In this document: positions 1-12,206 of the stretch, one piece after another | Layout of the letters: every line of letters begins with the position of its first letter | Numbering within the stretch: the stretch's first letter is position 1 | Source of the DNA: Vicia villosa | Taxonomy: Eukaryota; Streptophyta; Magnoliopsida; Fabales; Fabaceae | Length of the DNA: 64,000 bases | Reading direction: 5' to 3' | Assembly (NCBI RefSeq): GCF_029867415.1 | Contig: NC_081183.1 | Coordinates: 141,383,951-141,447,950 of the forward strand | Notes under the pieces: generated by a model | Database searches by the model: none | Told to the model about the DNA's origin: nothing | Seen by the model: only the letters and a program-made list of their open reading frames with translations | Program-made: the position numbers and the translations under genes

Positions 1-597
1 GGTGGATTTTCTCCCAAGGTATCATCAATTCAACCATAATAACATTGCATTTATTTTGCTCTCTTCGACCTTTTGTTTGGTTCCATAATAAAATTTATTA
101 TTTCTTTGCTTCATTTCATCTTTTCTATCTACTATGGTTAGGTATTTTAATCGCCTATCTTGTTAATACCTTGACAACTTGTCGACACTTCTCTATATGC
201 ATTATTAGCAACGGGTTGTTCCATAATAAAAAATGCTTAACATTGATAAGGACACAAACTAACTTTACACAAAAATGACCACTTACCGACAACCTTAACT
301 AATACGGCTATTACTCTCAAGAATGGTCATTTATTGATAGTAACTGTTATGGGCCGACTACATCTACCTCAATCTGACCATGTCTTCATAGACCTTATTA
401 CCATAAGATGAGAATGTCTCGGATTCATATCAGGTGTTCACTAACCTTTAAGAAGATTCTATTGACCACTGGACCATTCAAGATATAGGAGTAGGAGATC
501 TATGCCTCCAACGCAACCAAAGGTCCATCGCATTCAACGTTGGAAAGAGAGAAAGACAATTATTCCTCTTGCTTGTATATACGGGATGTTGACATTT
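1..597. other. Gene-free flank; old repeat debris
   Basis: No supported gene. The first 150 bases resemble 51205-51310 with substitutions and indels, so this is part of a dispersed repeat. From about 348 the sequence starts TGTTATGGGCC and may be the start of a short gypsy LTR that resumes after the CACTA element. The short open frame at 45-278 shows no coding character. Confidence 0.5.
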
Positions 598-610
598 CAC
601 TACAAGAAAA
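598..610. repeat. CACTA left terminal inverted repeat
   Basis: CACTACAAGAAAA, an exact inverted match to 5195-5207. Confidence 0.9.
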
Positions 611-1179
611 AAATAGTTTTACGACACATGAGTTGCGACAGTTCCCATAAAACCGTCCTCATTCTTATATTGTGACAGTTATCACGACAGTTAGAGCCAA
701 CTGTCGTAGATATTTAGGCATGTTGAGTAACATAATTGCGACAGTTACCAAAGAACCGTCATTTTTCCACACTCGCGACCATTAGAACAAGCTGTCGCGA
801 CTACTTTGACCAATAATAATCATTACTTTTTTTAGTCTTTTATTTTCTCACTTTTTTCTTTCATTGTTTAATTTTCTTTTTCACTTTCATTAATTAATTT
901 TAATAATAGTAATAATAATTACAATATTAATTACTAATTATAATTATATTAATACTAATAGTATTTATAATATAATAGTAATATCTATATATATATTTTC
1001 AATAAAAACATAATTGTAGCCCTTAAAAGAGATTCACGACGGTTCAACAACGGTCGGCCCAGTCTTTCTCCATTCCCGCAAAAGTTTTGAGAAATTTTAG
1101 GCTACGACGGTTGAAAATACAGTCGTCCCTCTAAATTCTAAAAGAAGGCGCTTAGACATTTGGACAAAGTGGGAAAAGT

Positions 1180-1360
1180 AGCTTCAGTCTCTCAGCTGTG
1201 AATCTCTAAGCCCTGAATCGCACTCTCAACTGTAAATCTCTAAACCCTAAGTTCTCAAACCGCCATCCCTCTGCAACAGTGAATATCTCTCTCAGCCGCG
1301 CATCTCTCTCAGCTTCGAGCTTTCCTCTCTCAGCCGCCACCACAAATCTTTCTTAACAGG
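1180..1360 (+). other. Pyrimidine-rich UTR-like segment inside the CACTA element
   Basis: Repeated CTCTCAGC and AATCTCTAAACCCTAA-type motifs followed by an AACAG/GTTTGT-like exon end around 1358 look like a plant 5' UTR and first intron. It may be the 5' part of the captured gene, but no coding exon links it to 2191, so the connection is inference. Confidence 0.35.
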
Positions 1361-2190
1361 TTTGTCTTCCATCTGTATAAGTTGTGGATTTGCGGGAAAA
1401 TGTTCCGTGCGTGATACAGTTTAACGTGAAAATATGATGTCTAAACATGGTTATTAATTGAGTCAAGGGTTTTGAATTTTAGTTAGGATTTGATTTGTTA
1501 GGGTTTATTTTTTTACGCAAGGGTTCCATTTTGACAATAGGGATTCCAATTTTTAATGAACTTTTGTTTGTATGGTGTATTGATAATGTACAGGTTTCTC
1601 TCTGTGTTGTTCATGAGATTGTATTTTTAAGCCTTTAGGTAGGTTTAGAGTTTTTAAAAACTTTTGATTAGATTTTTATGGTTGAATTGGTTTCAAACCT
1701 ATAATGTACTTTTGATTGATTGAATTTTAGAAGATTGTTGAGTTTGTCACTGAACAAGTCAATGAAATTAATCAGTACTATTCAACATTGGCTAAGTTAC
1801 TGGGCCAACCTTATGAAAATATGTACCTTGAAAGCTTATTCTCCATGGCTTGGAAATTTGGAAAGTTTTAAATGATACCGTCGGTACGATACTCACCAAT
1901 ATCATCATTTTATGTTTTTGTTTATAGTGAAGAGAAGGTAGCTCTGGTTGTGTTCTCCAGCCTGTGTCCAGCTCTAAGATGAATCAATTCTTCTCCAAGC
2001 TGCTCCTTCAAAGGTTTGTTTTTGGAACTGTTAATGAGCATTAAAGTACTTTTGTTGAAATAAGATGATGTGGGTTCGAACTCGCTCATATAGTTGAATG
2101 TCCATATAAAACTATCATTCTTAAATAAATACAAGTGAGGCAAAATAAGCTTCTAAGCACCCTTTCTTCATAATAAGATTTGTTTTAATA

Positions 2191-2521
2191 TGGAAAGAAG
2201 CAGAGAAACGGGAATCATGGAAGAATAAAGGTCATGGGGAATTTAGGCAAGTCACTGAAGGGGATTTCTTGGGTGAAGTCACTGGAAGTGAAAAAATCTG
2301 TCATTTCTACCACTAGGAGCTCTATCGATGCAAGTATGACTTTTTACTCAAACTATTGCTCATTGAATCTAGCATCCATCCCTATCTCTTAATATCTGAA
2401 CTAACAGTTATATGTGCATGTTTTTATTGTATCAATATATACTTTCAGGATAATGGATAAGCACTTAAAGTCCCTTTCAACAAAACATATTGATACAAAG
2501 TTCATCAGGCTTGATGCAGAG
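2191..2521 (+). pseudogene. Captured PLP3-like (phosducin-like, thioredoxin-domain) gene fragment, two exons
   Basis: Two open segments join across an intron with canonical GT...AG ends (2334-2448). Exon A (about 2191-2333) encodes KGHGEFRQVTEGDFLGEV followed by a CHFYH motif. Exon B (2449-2521) encodes IMDKHLKSLSTKHIDTKF and ends LDAE before a GT donor at 2522. The phase-2 junction recreates the family motif RCK-IMDKHL. From recall of the family this matches the plant PLP3 phosducin-like proteins, thioredoxin-fold cofactors of tubulin folding; no alignment was run. A TAG interrupts exon A just after CHFYH where the family has a residue before E-F/L-Y-R-C-K, and the N-terminal helix and rest of the thioredoxin fold are missing. 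The fragment lies wholly inside the CACTA element, so it was captured. TXNDC9-like proteins are a less likely source. Confidence 0.72.
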
Positions 2522-3850
2522 GTCAGCTTGAAAACTTTCTCAGAGTTCATTCAATAACTGTGTCATTTTACATATTATTTAAATGCAAATATTTGTCTTG
2601 GCAATTCAGTAAAAATGTTAACTGTTAAAAATTGGCAATCAAAACTTTGACTAGCCAAAAACCATTCATAACTTACTGCAGCGCCAGGTAATGAAGCTCT
2701 CTTGAGATTGTCACCATTCTTTGAAGTCTGCACATGTTTAAAAACTTCCCTTTAGTTTATTTTCTCAAGAAATTAACTCTCCACTATGGATTCCATTGTA
2801 CGAATGTAGTTCTAAATGGAGTCCAAGAATTGGAGTTTAGATATCTGCAGTAGAAATTTAGATTCTGTCTTATAGAGGTATTGATCTAAATCAGGCTGCT
2901 CGAAAGGTTACAGAAGTTCATAATCTATTTTTCAGAGGTATTGATCAAAATCAGGCTGTTCAGAAGGTCGTTGAGAGAAGAATTCAGATATAGTCGCATA
3001 TTCAACAGGTTCTTGAACCCATATTCTTTTTTTAATAATGAAAAATATGTTTCATTTCAGATCTGGTGTAGGAAGCTTTAGATTCTGCTTTGTTATGGTG
3101 CATGTAAGTACCTTGGTTCATTTAAAATGGATCTACTTCTATGTGCTCCAGATCAAGCCAGAACTATTGCAGTTTGCTATGCGGACTGGTATGTTTGGAG
3201 TTAACTGTTAGCTGAGTTCATGAATAAGGAATTATGGCCAATGTGATTGATGGAATCAATTTCGGTATTGGAAATATTAATAAGCTTGAATTTGATTATA
3301 CAGTAGAGTGAAAACAAAAAAATTATGAAAATTAAGTGGTCCAATGTGTCTTAGAAGCATACTGCTAGAGAGTGATCAATTTTAGAAAGGTCTAGTGGCT
3401 GTTATTTTGGTGTCGTAGCTTCCATATTTTGGCCGAGTTGGAGAGGCATGTCTCAGCTCTGAAATAATAGATTATGACAAATTGGCTTTCGAGGGAATTG
3501 GTGGTGTATGGCCAAGATCTTCAGGTGCATCTTCCGATGGCATGTCAGTCACCATTAATGTTATGTTTTTCTTCCAAACTGGTGGTCCTCACTCATGCAT
3601 AATAGGTACAGGATAGTGTTACCATTTTATAAACCACATGAGCAAACAATGATGCCTAATTATAATAGGAAACAATGGTGCCTTATTCATATGGGAAAAA
3701 AGTGGTTTGTTTAAAATCTCAGCATTCACAAAGAACACCTAAGGAACCTATATTTATATGTTATTAGTCACATAAATTTATTCTTATATCTTTCTATTGA
3801 CTTGGTGTGGCTCGTAGAGTATGAATAAATGATGTTGAAAAGAATACAAT

Positions 3851-3865
3851 CACTACAAGAAAATT
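3851..3865 (+). repeat. Second CACTA-type terminus inside the element
   Basis: CACTACAAGAAAATT matches the complement of the outer right end for 15 bases. No partner end with its own target duplication was found, so it may be the stump of a nested element. Confidence 0.5.
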
Positions 3866-4835
3866 TCCAATTTGCAACATATATTCTGCGTTGAAAGTGA
3901 AGGTGCGTATATATCATTTATTTTTTAGGTTTTACACTTCTATATGTAACTCCAAATAAATTGTCTCAATGTTTATTTGATTTTTCTATGTTGTGTCATT
4001 TTTTTTAATGTTTAATATTTATCTTCTATTTGTTTAATTTGAATATTTAGGGTAATTGATTTTTGTTCTTTAGGGTTAATTGATTTTAGAATTGTATCAT
4101 GTTCAATTATTGTTATGTAGAAGAGTTTATTTATTGGTCATTATTTCAGTTTTGACATTTTTTTTCTTTTAGTTTGGCATTTTTTTCCGGTTGCACTTTC
4201 GATGGCTTGATGCGCAATTGGCGGGACTAGTTTTTCACATCAATGATATTGTATATGGACTGGATTTTAAAAAAAACCATTGTTGAGTTTCATTTATATC
4301 ATGGAGACTAAGCTCATTTTCATTGTTAAATATAGGAACATTCGGCGAAGAGTCACGACAAGATCGAGATGACCCTAAGTAAGTGGTTATGCTAAGTCTG
4401 AAGCTTATATTTCGTGAATGAAACCGAGAAAGAAACCGACTTAAAGAGTTTGTGGACTGAGTTGAAGAACCATGTGCCGAGATGCTCGCAGTTCTGGATT
4501 CAGTGTGACTCTGCTAATCAATATCAATATTAGAACATTCTTTCTATGAATCTGCCTTAGATTTTATTGTTGTTTTAGGTTAATTCTGAATTTTGATGTA
4601 TTTCTTAGTTAAGTTATGTATGATCTTGAGAAATATCTCTGTATTGTTTTTGAATTCTGGAAATCACATTTTTTTCAATATATTTTGAATGCACTAGTTA
4701 GCATTCAATCATTGGGTAGTTTGTTATAAAATTAATATATTTACGGGGTTAAACCCCATAATTTTTTTAAAAAAGTAATATATTTAGCGGGGGTTGCAAA
4801 CCCCCATAATTTATTTTAAAATTAAATATAATATA

Positions 4836-5190
4836 AATAACGACAGTTTGAAACAGTCGTAATAAGATTTGAAAAATAATTAAAACTGAAATTCACGACG
4901 GTTAGTAACCGCTGCTACATGTAGTTTACGACAGTTTGAGACTGTCGTAACTTGAATTGATAAAAGAATTCAAACAGACATTAACGACGGTTTGTAACCG
5001 TCGCTACTTGCGATTTAGGACAGTTTTTTACCCGTCGCGACTGATGACGACGGTTGGAGTGGCGGTTTTAACAACCGTCGCAATACACTCCGGCGACACA
5101 CGTTTCCGCGACAGTTACACAACCGTCACGACTTGTAATTTGTGGCAGTTAAAACCGTCGTAACCCGCCAAAACTAGCCGTCGCAATTCG
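4836..5190. repeat. CACTA sub-terminal repeat array (right)
   Basis: Dense copies of the 8-10 bp motif CGACAGTT/CGACGGTT and its complement AACCGTCG/AACTGTCG, spaced roughly 20-40 bp apart. A matching but shorter set lies at 625-800 and 1030-1130 near the left end. The open frame over 4957-5163 is a by-product of these repeats, not a gene. Confidence 0.75.
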
Positions 5191-5194
5191 CCAA

Positions 5195-5207
5195 TTTTCT
5201 TGTAGTG
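5195..5207. repeat. CACTA right terminal inverted repeat
   Basis: TTTTCTTGTAGTG, an exact inverted match to 598-610, followed by the TTT duplication. Confidence 0.9.
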
Positions 5208-5366
5208 TTTTATGTAGGAAGTTTCATATGCAATTTGAATACTCTCTCATAATTCGAATACTGAATTGAGTGTCATAGTGCTAACGTTGCAGGTACACCC
5301 TGCTCTGTCACATCGAAAGCTCCCTTTCGCCGCAACTCCACATATTTTTTGTTCTAGAACGGAACA

Positions 5367-5385
5367 TTGGTGCCGTCTGGGGGAA
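5367..5385 (+). promoter_or_regulatory. Primer-binding-site-like motif of a gypsy element
   Basis: TTGGTGCCGTCTGGGGGAA directly follows a putative LTR end. It has the form of the tRNA-complementary site after a 5' LTR in Athila/Tat-type elements. The leader that follows soon runs into other debris. Confidence 0.4.
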
Positions 5386-5590
5386 TCGACTCTTGATTTA
5401 TGTGTATCTGTTAGCTGAAGATTTCGTTTTGTAGTATTTATCCTTCGAAGAAGTAGAAAATCGAAGGAAAGATGGTTACTGATGGCCATCCCCTAAAAAT
5501 AAAAGAATGGCTACTGATGGTCATGCTTCGAGAGTAAAGATTTCTAAGTTCGCTATGAAGATAATGAATACTGAAAGCTAGTGAAAAGTA

Positions 5591-6745
5591 TGTGTCTTCG
5601 GGGACTTAGACAAATTTATAAATATATTCAAGTATTACTACTTAGCGTGTGTTTTTTTTAGTGTTTGTTTAATACACTGCCACGCGTCGAAGACAGACTC
5701 AGGCGGGAAGATTTGAAATTCGAAGACGGTTTCGTAACTGTCCAAGTAACAGATGGCATCGCTAGAAGTTCTTATGAGAAACGTGGCAGCAGATTAGTAT
5801 AGGACCGTTAAGGTCGAAACTAGTATAAATAGGAGTCTTAATGTCAGGATTCTGTGTGTTCATTTTGTACAAATCACTCACATATTTACTCAAGTATCAA
5901 GCGTTAAGAGAAAGAGTTCGCTGAGAAAATGTACGTATGACACCACCATTTTAATACATGTGTATTATCTTTTGTTTTTAAATATCTTCCAGAATTACTG
6001 CATTTCGTTTACTTCTTGCCATTTACATTTCTGTATCTTTACTTTAATGTCATTTACTTTCGAATTACTTTCATGTTATTTACTTTCAAAGTCTTTTACA
6101 TTTCTGCAGTTTAAGATTCTTTACGTTTCAATAGTCCTTTTAATTTTCTATGTTATGTTACTTATCTTTTCGCTGAAGTCACATTTATATATAACAAAGT
6201 GATTGTCAAGACTATTTGTTCTTTAATCGAACAACGCTTATTGAAGAAGACAAATAATGAATATGGTTCGAATGAACGTTGATGACAATCTTCTTGACTA
6301 TGTGTCCTAGGATCAATCTAGTCGATCCTGCGAGTAACCAAATCATATTTATTATAGTTTGGAAGACTAGCGGTTGTTTACCGGAAATCACCGTAAACAG
6401 TATCCTACGATTCTCTATCTCCACATTTAATCTTCTAGCGTGGAGATCTCTTCGACTTCAAATAGAGGATTCAACAAATCGAAGAAAGTTTAGCTGCGCT
6501 CAATTACATCAAATTCATTAGCGATAGAGGTATGTTGATTCTCTAGATATCCAATACTCATTACTTATAAAAAAAATTGATCCATAGAAATGGGTGGATC
6601 AAGAGCTACTCGTTCTGCCACCGTGCGAGAAGCCGCTCTAGTGGTAGCTATCATAGCATCGTCAGCCACCAGTCGACCGAACACAACTCCTTCTACTGGA
6701 GACGAAAATCTTGATACTAACGATCTCTTCAATAACCATACCTAA
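5591..6745 (+). pseudogene. Degenerate Ty3/gypsy LTR, leader and gag start
   Basis: A TATAAATAG box near 5823 sits in an LTR-like block starting about 5591 (TGTGTCTTCGG). A leader follows, then an ATG at 6590 opening MGGSRATRSATVREAALVVA, which stops at a TAA (6743-6745) after 51 codons. Beyond it, to about 7260, are further gag-like Lys/Arg/Glu-rich pieces with stops in all frames. The start of a Tat/Ogre-like gag is the best guess, based on context rather than a recognised domain. No pol sequence or matching 3' LTR follows. Confidence 0.4.
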
Positions 6746-7560
6746 TTCTTCGTCCACCGCGAGCGAGAACAATCCAAACGCTAGTGCTTCATATTCCATC
6801 TCCAATTCTTATGGAACGACCGGAGATCTCACGCTGTTTTGGGAATCTTAAGTCGCACCTTGGATCACAAGGCGCAAACGAATTGCTAGACGAAATTTAT
6901 AAAATCATTCACCGAAAAAATCCAAAGTAATGGAAGAAAGGTTCCTTCGTTTGGAAGAACGTATCTAACACATTCAGTCGTGGGCGAATACAGTCAAGAA
7001 GCTGACTCGAGAAGAAATCATTTTGAACGGCCAGAGTCGTGTTCAACGAAAGAAGAAAGAAAAGTTCAGAAGCCAAAAGGACGCTTTAGAGGTGGGAAGC
7101 ATAATTTCCTCCCATAAATCCAATTGGAGACCGAGGTATTTATGCTTTTTCCTAGAATCATAATGAACATCAATCGAACCAGACACAACCTAAACATCCT
7201 CAGTATGCTCGGATCTTGGAAATTATAATCCTCAAATCCATGCAAAATCATCCTAAATTGGGGGAGTATAATGAGATAGGATATCCCGACAAACACGTGC
7301 AACTTGCCATTGACCAACGTAACTACTATAGCATCGACGATGCCTCCAAATGCAAACTATTACCATTGACACTTGTACCAGTAAAAAAGTATAAGTGTGC
7401 ATGTTCCTCCTACGAGGGCGGAGAGACTTAGAATCCTTAGTTGGTGTATAACACACTTTAGATATTAGGGCTTGCCCATGATGGTTAGGGCTTGTACAAC
7501 ACTCATTAAGGCTTTAGATGCAATTCCGTTTGAAAAGTTAAGGAGTTCCCTTGGTGTTTA
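6746..7560 (+). other. Decayed retroelement sequence, no gene
   Basis: Continuation of the degenerate gag-like stretch to about 7260, then unassigned sequence. The overlapping short frames at 7066-7456 on both strands are shadows and show no domain. Confidence 0.4.
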
Positions 7561-10500
7561 TGTAACACCTTAAATTTCTCACGCGTAAAATTCTAAAATA
7601 AATCAAGTATGGATCACATATACACATTTAGGATGTCACTCTTCTGTTGTGGAAGAAAAATTGAGATTAATCTATCAATTAACTTAATTCGAAAAAGCAA
7701 GAGTCGCCACCGAACTTTATTGTTTCTAAAGGAAAGGGTAAATATTGATAAAACTCAACAAAGAAATGATCTGGAAACAGGGGGTTGATTATGCAAGGGG
7801 AAGGTATTAGCACCCCTAACATCTGTCGTACTTCACATGAACCATTTGAAAATCTATATTTTTAGGCTAAAAGGTTAAAATTTGAAAAATGAATAGGGAG
7901 ATGAGAAAAGCAGTTTTTATTTTTTGTGTGCTCGTAAAGATGTCTCATCTTGTGCCTACATACCCCTCTTGTGTAATGGAATTCAGAGCATTTGTATCTG
8001 CTCAAAAAGAAACACGGAGGTTTACTTTATTAGATTTTAATGGAAAATACATTTTGTTGCCTACAAAAGGAAAACACCAATTGCCATTCATAATTGAAAT
8101 TGAAACTCGTATCTACCTGTTCGAAGTAAGCTCATAAGGTATGAAAATGGTAAGATGGATTTAATGCCAAGAGGTCACAACTAACTTCTCTAAGGCTTTA
8201 GGTAGCTTCAGATGATGCCGATGGAGGTTTCTGGGTGGAGAATTGAATTTGAAAAGAAGAGAAAATGGTATTTAGATCTTCTAGTTTTTAGAGGTTTTGA
8301 GCTTCAAAGTAACATAGGTTTTTTTTGGCTTTTCAAGCTTGGATTTTAGTACATGAGTGATCTCTATTTATAGGAGAATAAGTGAGGTTATGGTACGTGC
8401 CAAATTCTTCTTAAATCATGTGAATCAAGTTTGGAATGATCTAGATTTATCCGTGTGAAATGAAGGATGAAATGTGTGATTTGTTGAGCTATTTCAGTCG
8501 TTTTGTGTTGTACCAAATGTGTTTGATCATGATAAACAAGTTTTCACATGTGCAAAGTGGTTCCCTTTGATTTTTTAGGTCATTTCTAATTACAGGTCAC
8601 TTGGTACTATAGCGGTGAAAAATTGATACTAAGCCATTGATTGACTTAACTCGTATTTTAGTGAAAATGGCCACCGCGCTTTATTGTTTCCAAAGAAAAT
8701 GAGAAAATGAGCGAAATAAAACTCAAAGAAGATTTCAAACAAAACTAATAAAACAAAAAAGAGTTCTAGGTTCGGGGGTTTGTTACACAAAGGGAAGGTA
8801 TTAGCATCCTATGTATCTATAGTACTCTATAGGAACCTTTTGTTTATATGTATATTTGGTCTAAAGTTTATTGTTGTTATTTTGTTTATAAAAAGAGTGG
8901 GGAGGTGAGAAAATAATTTCTTGGAAAGATTTCAAAGAATCTTATGGCTAAGTACATTCTTTGTGCAATGAATGATCAAAGCGTCATAGTTCCCTTAAAA
9001 AAGTTTTTAAAAGATAAAGCCAAAGTGGCAAAAGGTTTTTGGATGCTAAGTTTTAGAACTACAAAGCAGAATTTGAATTGCTAAGTTTTAGAAATACAAA
9101 GCATAAAAGAAAATCTTAAATAAGTAAAGACAAGGAAGAGGGGAATACCTTGAAAATTTTAGTCAATACCATCTCATTTCTTTGAATTGGTAACACAAGC
9201 AACATCAAGCGGGAATCAAGCAAGCATGAAGATACACAGAGCAAAAATACACCTCTATCTGCTGGAGGTCAACGCATGGCTAATTAGAGGTCGATTCATG
9301 GCTCTTGCAGGTCGATGCACACTGAAGCAAAAAATGGATCGCTATGCATCGCAGCATGCTACACAGAGCCATACTCTTCATGCAAACTCAACAATGTCAA
9401 ATTCCAACTCTCTCATTTTTTCACCAAAATTGACAAATTAATATACCATTTCACTCCGAATTTCATGAGGATTATGAATATACATTTAATTTTCATTAAT
9501 TCTTACTAAAATACTATATTTTTATTTAAGAATCATTTAAAATAATGCATGCAGGAGTGAGTTCAAAGTTGCAAAAAATGACCTATTGGAGTAGGTTCAT
9601 TGCCTTTTTTTTGCAGTTATAGAAGTGAAATGATGATTCCTCCATGTTCCTTGTACTCCTAGAAACACAAGGATATGCATAGAGTTCTTAAGATACCTTG
9701 AAACTCCTTAACCAATTTAACTTGCAAGTGAAAAATGGTGGAGTTAGGTGATGCTTTTTTAGGGTTTTGAGAGTTTTTATGGCTTAATGCTTCAGAGGGA
9801 TATACAAGGTGTGTTCTTGGAGTCGATAATGATACTTTATTTATAAGGAAAGCTTGAGATCTTATGGATGAAGCAAGGATCAAAAGCAAGAGCTTGATTT
9901 GATCTTAGCTCAAAATTTGGTTGAAGGCATTATGGTTTCAATGTTGTAGGTTGACTTTCTAGAGTGGTTGGAAGCTTTAGAGGTGTTGCTTTTAAGCTTT
10001 TGTGTTGAGTATGATCAAAGGGAACAAATACAAATCTCAATGAATTGACTTTGTGTTTAAAGTTGGCTTTATGAAAATGACAATGTTGCGTTTCTTCCCA
10101 AAATGACATGAAACTTGGACAAATCTCAAAGCTCTTGTGTAATGCCTCAAAGATTTATGTAACACATCAATTATGTTGAGATTTATAAGAAATGTAGGCT
10201 GCAAAGCAAGATCTCATGGTTGGTATAGGTGTTGGACATGAACATAAACATGAAACTGGGCTTTCAAACCTCTCAAACATGGTTACTTAATTTCTTCGAA
10301 AGTTGATGCTCAAGTAAGATAAATTAATGCTCTTGGGGTCTTTGAAAAGATGAGATCATATACTACAAATTTCATGTTTAGCACTTTAAGAGAATCAAAT
10401 TTCATCTTAGAGTAAACTTGCCATCAAAATTGGATTTTATAATTGTTTGACACTTAGAAATATTTCTAAGTATTTGAATATTTCACAACTTTGAGATTCC

Positions 10501-12206
10501 AACTTGATCACTTCATAACTTCAAACTCTTATGAGCTTTTTCATTCATCCTTTTTACAATATTGAAGTATGAAATTCCATATTTAAGTACATCCCTTGGG
10601 CATGAAATATGGTTTCTTGAAGAAGGAGTTACAAGCTTGTAAAGTAGGCTAGATGGACATGGAAATTTTGTACTTAGAGAAATTTTCAAAACCTTAAATT
10701 CTCAACTTTGATATCTTTTTATTGATTTTTTTTATTAAACTTGATCAAATGAATCCACCAACCATATTTTCATGATTCATGACTTGAGAAGTCTATGGTT
10801 GCTAGAAATCTCAAAAGTCAAACTTTGATTTTGGTGCACCAGATGAATTGGAGGTTGATGATATTGAATTGGTGCTCACTTGAACTTGAATATTGGTGGG
10901 GAAAATAACTTGATCATATTAGAAGTTTGAATCATTTTGAAAGACACCACACCTAATTAAATCAATCACTTGACCTCCTTGATCCAACACACCTACCTTG
11001 TGAAAAAACAAACAAACAACATATATCTTTAGTATTTTTATGAGGTCGGTGATATGAAATGATGCATGAGGATCTCTTGCTGCTTTGATGAATGAGATGA
11101 TGATCGCGATACATTCATACTTTGAAAGAAAAGTCTCTCCCTTTTAATGTATAAAACCTAAAACCCAGATCACAAGAAAAATACATGATTAAACTCTTTT
11201 GAATCCAATGCAAATGAAGTGGGATCTTAGGGTCAAAAATTAGGGTATGACTGGTATAAATAGAGTTCATAATGTCATGTTCAAACCAAGGACAAATCAA
11301 ATCTACTCGTACATTTTGTGATTTTCTTTTTGCCAAATATTCCTTTCATGGCAAAGAATACAATTCAAAAAGAACTAGATCAATTGGATGCTTGAGCTGA
11401 AAATGCCACGAGTTGAAAGTTGGGGTCGTGACCTGAATTTTAGGCCACACATTAGGTCAAACATGTCATGTGCTATGTTTTATGCATAACTGGACTTCAA
11501 GATTTTATTGACTTAGAGCTTGAATTAATGTTTGACATCGAAATGAAAGTTGAGAACATCAAAAGGACCTTTGGCAAAAAGAAGCGCCCGTAAAAGTTCA
11601 AAATTGAAGAAGTTATGGTATTTGGACCAAAGGTGTGCCATACTTGAATTTTAATTCAAACAACCATGTTCCAACTTATCATTTTTTATGTTTCCTTTCA
11701 ATCCATGGCATAATGATGGTCATATGAACTCCAAATAAATGATCCTTGGATGAACTTTGATTAATCTTGAAGGAACCTTGAGAAAAATAATGAAGAAGGC
11801 ATGGAAATAAACACATGAAACTATCTTGAGTTAACTTGAAAATATGCACCAAACTTGAACTTCTCATGCTCAATTGATATTTGAATGAAACTTGAGGTAA
11901 ACATGAACTAATATTACAGGTCATGGTTTTAAGTGGAAGCTTTTGATGATCATGGTTGACTAACCTTTGACATTGAGCATCCAAAACCCTAATTTGGGAT
12001 TCACATTTGATCTCTTGAGGAGAAAAGTCCTACCTTGCAAAATAAGAAAAGGAATCAAAGCATATTTTTGTATTTTTGATTAAGGGTTAGTGAAACATGA
12101 AAGCATAAAGCACAAAAGCTAAAAATAAAATAAGGGTGTTTGGTGATCTTCCCTCAAAGAGAAACCCTAAACGTAAAATGTTAGGAGTAAAAATGGGGGT
12201 ATGACA
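7561..12206 (+). mobile_element. Ogre/Tat-like Ty3/gypsy LTR, long and degenerate
   Basis: Starts TGTAACACC and ends GGGGGTATGACA, as expected for Ogre-type LTRs, which can exceed 4 kb. It includes a block common near the start of such LTRs in legumes (GAGTCGCCACCGAAC at about 7700, then GGGGAAGGTATTAGCACCCC at about 7797). A second diverged copy of this block is at 8660-8825. TATTTATAGG near 8370 may be a promoter element. No target duplication was found, and the downstream sequence lacks a clear PBS, so this may be a composite of two LTR fragments. None of the open frames inside looks like a real gene. Confidence 0.5.

Larger units (their letters stand above)
598..5207. mobile_element. CACTA (En/Spm-type) DNA transposon, non-autonomous, with captured gene fragments
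   Basis: Both ends carry a perfect 13-bp terminal inverted repeat, CACTACAAGAAAA at 598-610 and its complement at 5195-5207. Each end is flanked by TTT (595-597 and 5208-5210), the 3-bp target duplication typical of CACTA elements. Sub-terminal regions hold many short copies of CGACAGTT and ACCGTC-like motifs in both orientations, as expected for transposase binding sites in this superfamily. I see no intact TnpA or TnpD-like transposase in its 4.6 kb. The interior contains a UTR-like pyrimidine-rich stretch at 1180-1360 and spliced exons of a host gene at about 2191-2521, so it fits the Pack-CACTA description. It would depend on transposase supplied elsewhere. Confidence 0.87.
348..5366 (+). 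mobile_element. Possible Ty3/gypsy LTR split by a CACTA insertion
   Basis: Bases 348-597 plus 5208-5366 would form one LTR of about 410 bp once the CACTA element is removed. It would start TGTTATGG and end in ...GGAACA immediately before a primer-binding-site-like motif at 5367-5385. No matching 3' LTR was found in the window, so the element is a fragment. The end points are inferred from the TG...CA rule and the PBS only. Confidence 0.35.

Noticed and set aside
4957..5163. 68-residue open frame at the CACTA right end
   Set aside because: It is made wholly of the sub-terminal CGACAGTT repeats.
11679..11984. 101-residue minus-strand frame in the Ogre-like LTR
   Set aside because: No domain, and the surrounding sequence is LTR; long LTRs give such frames by chance.
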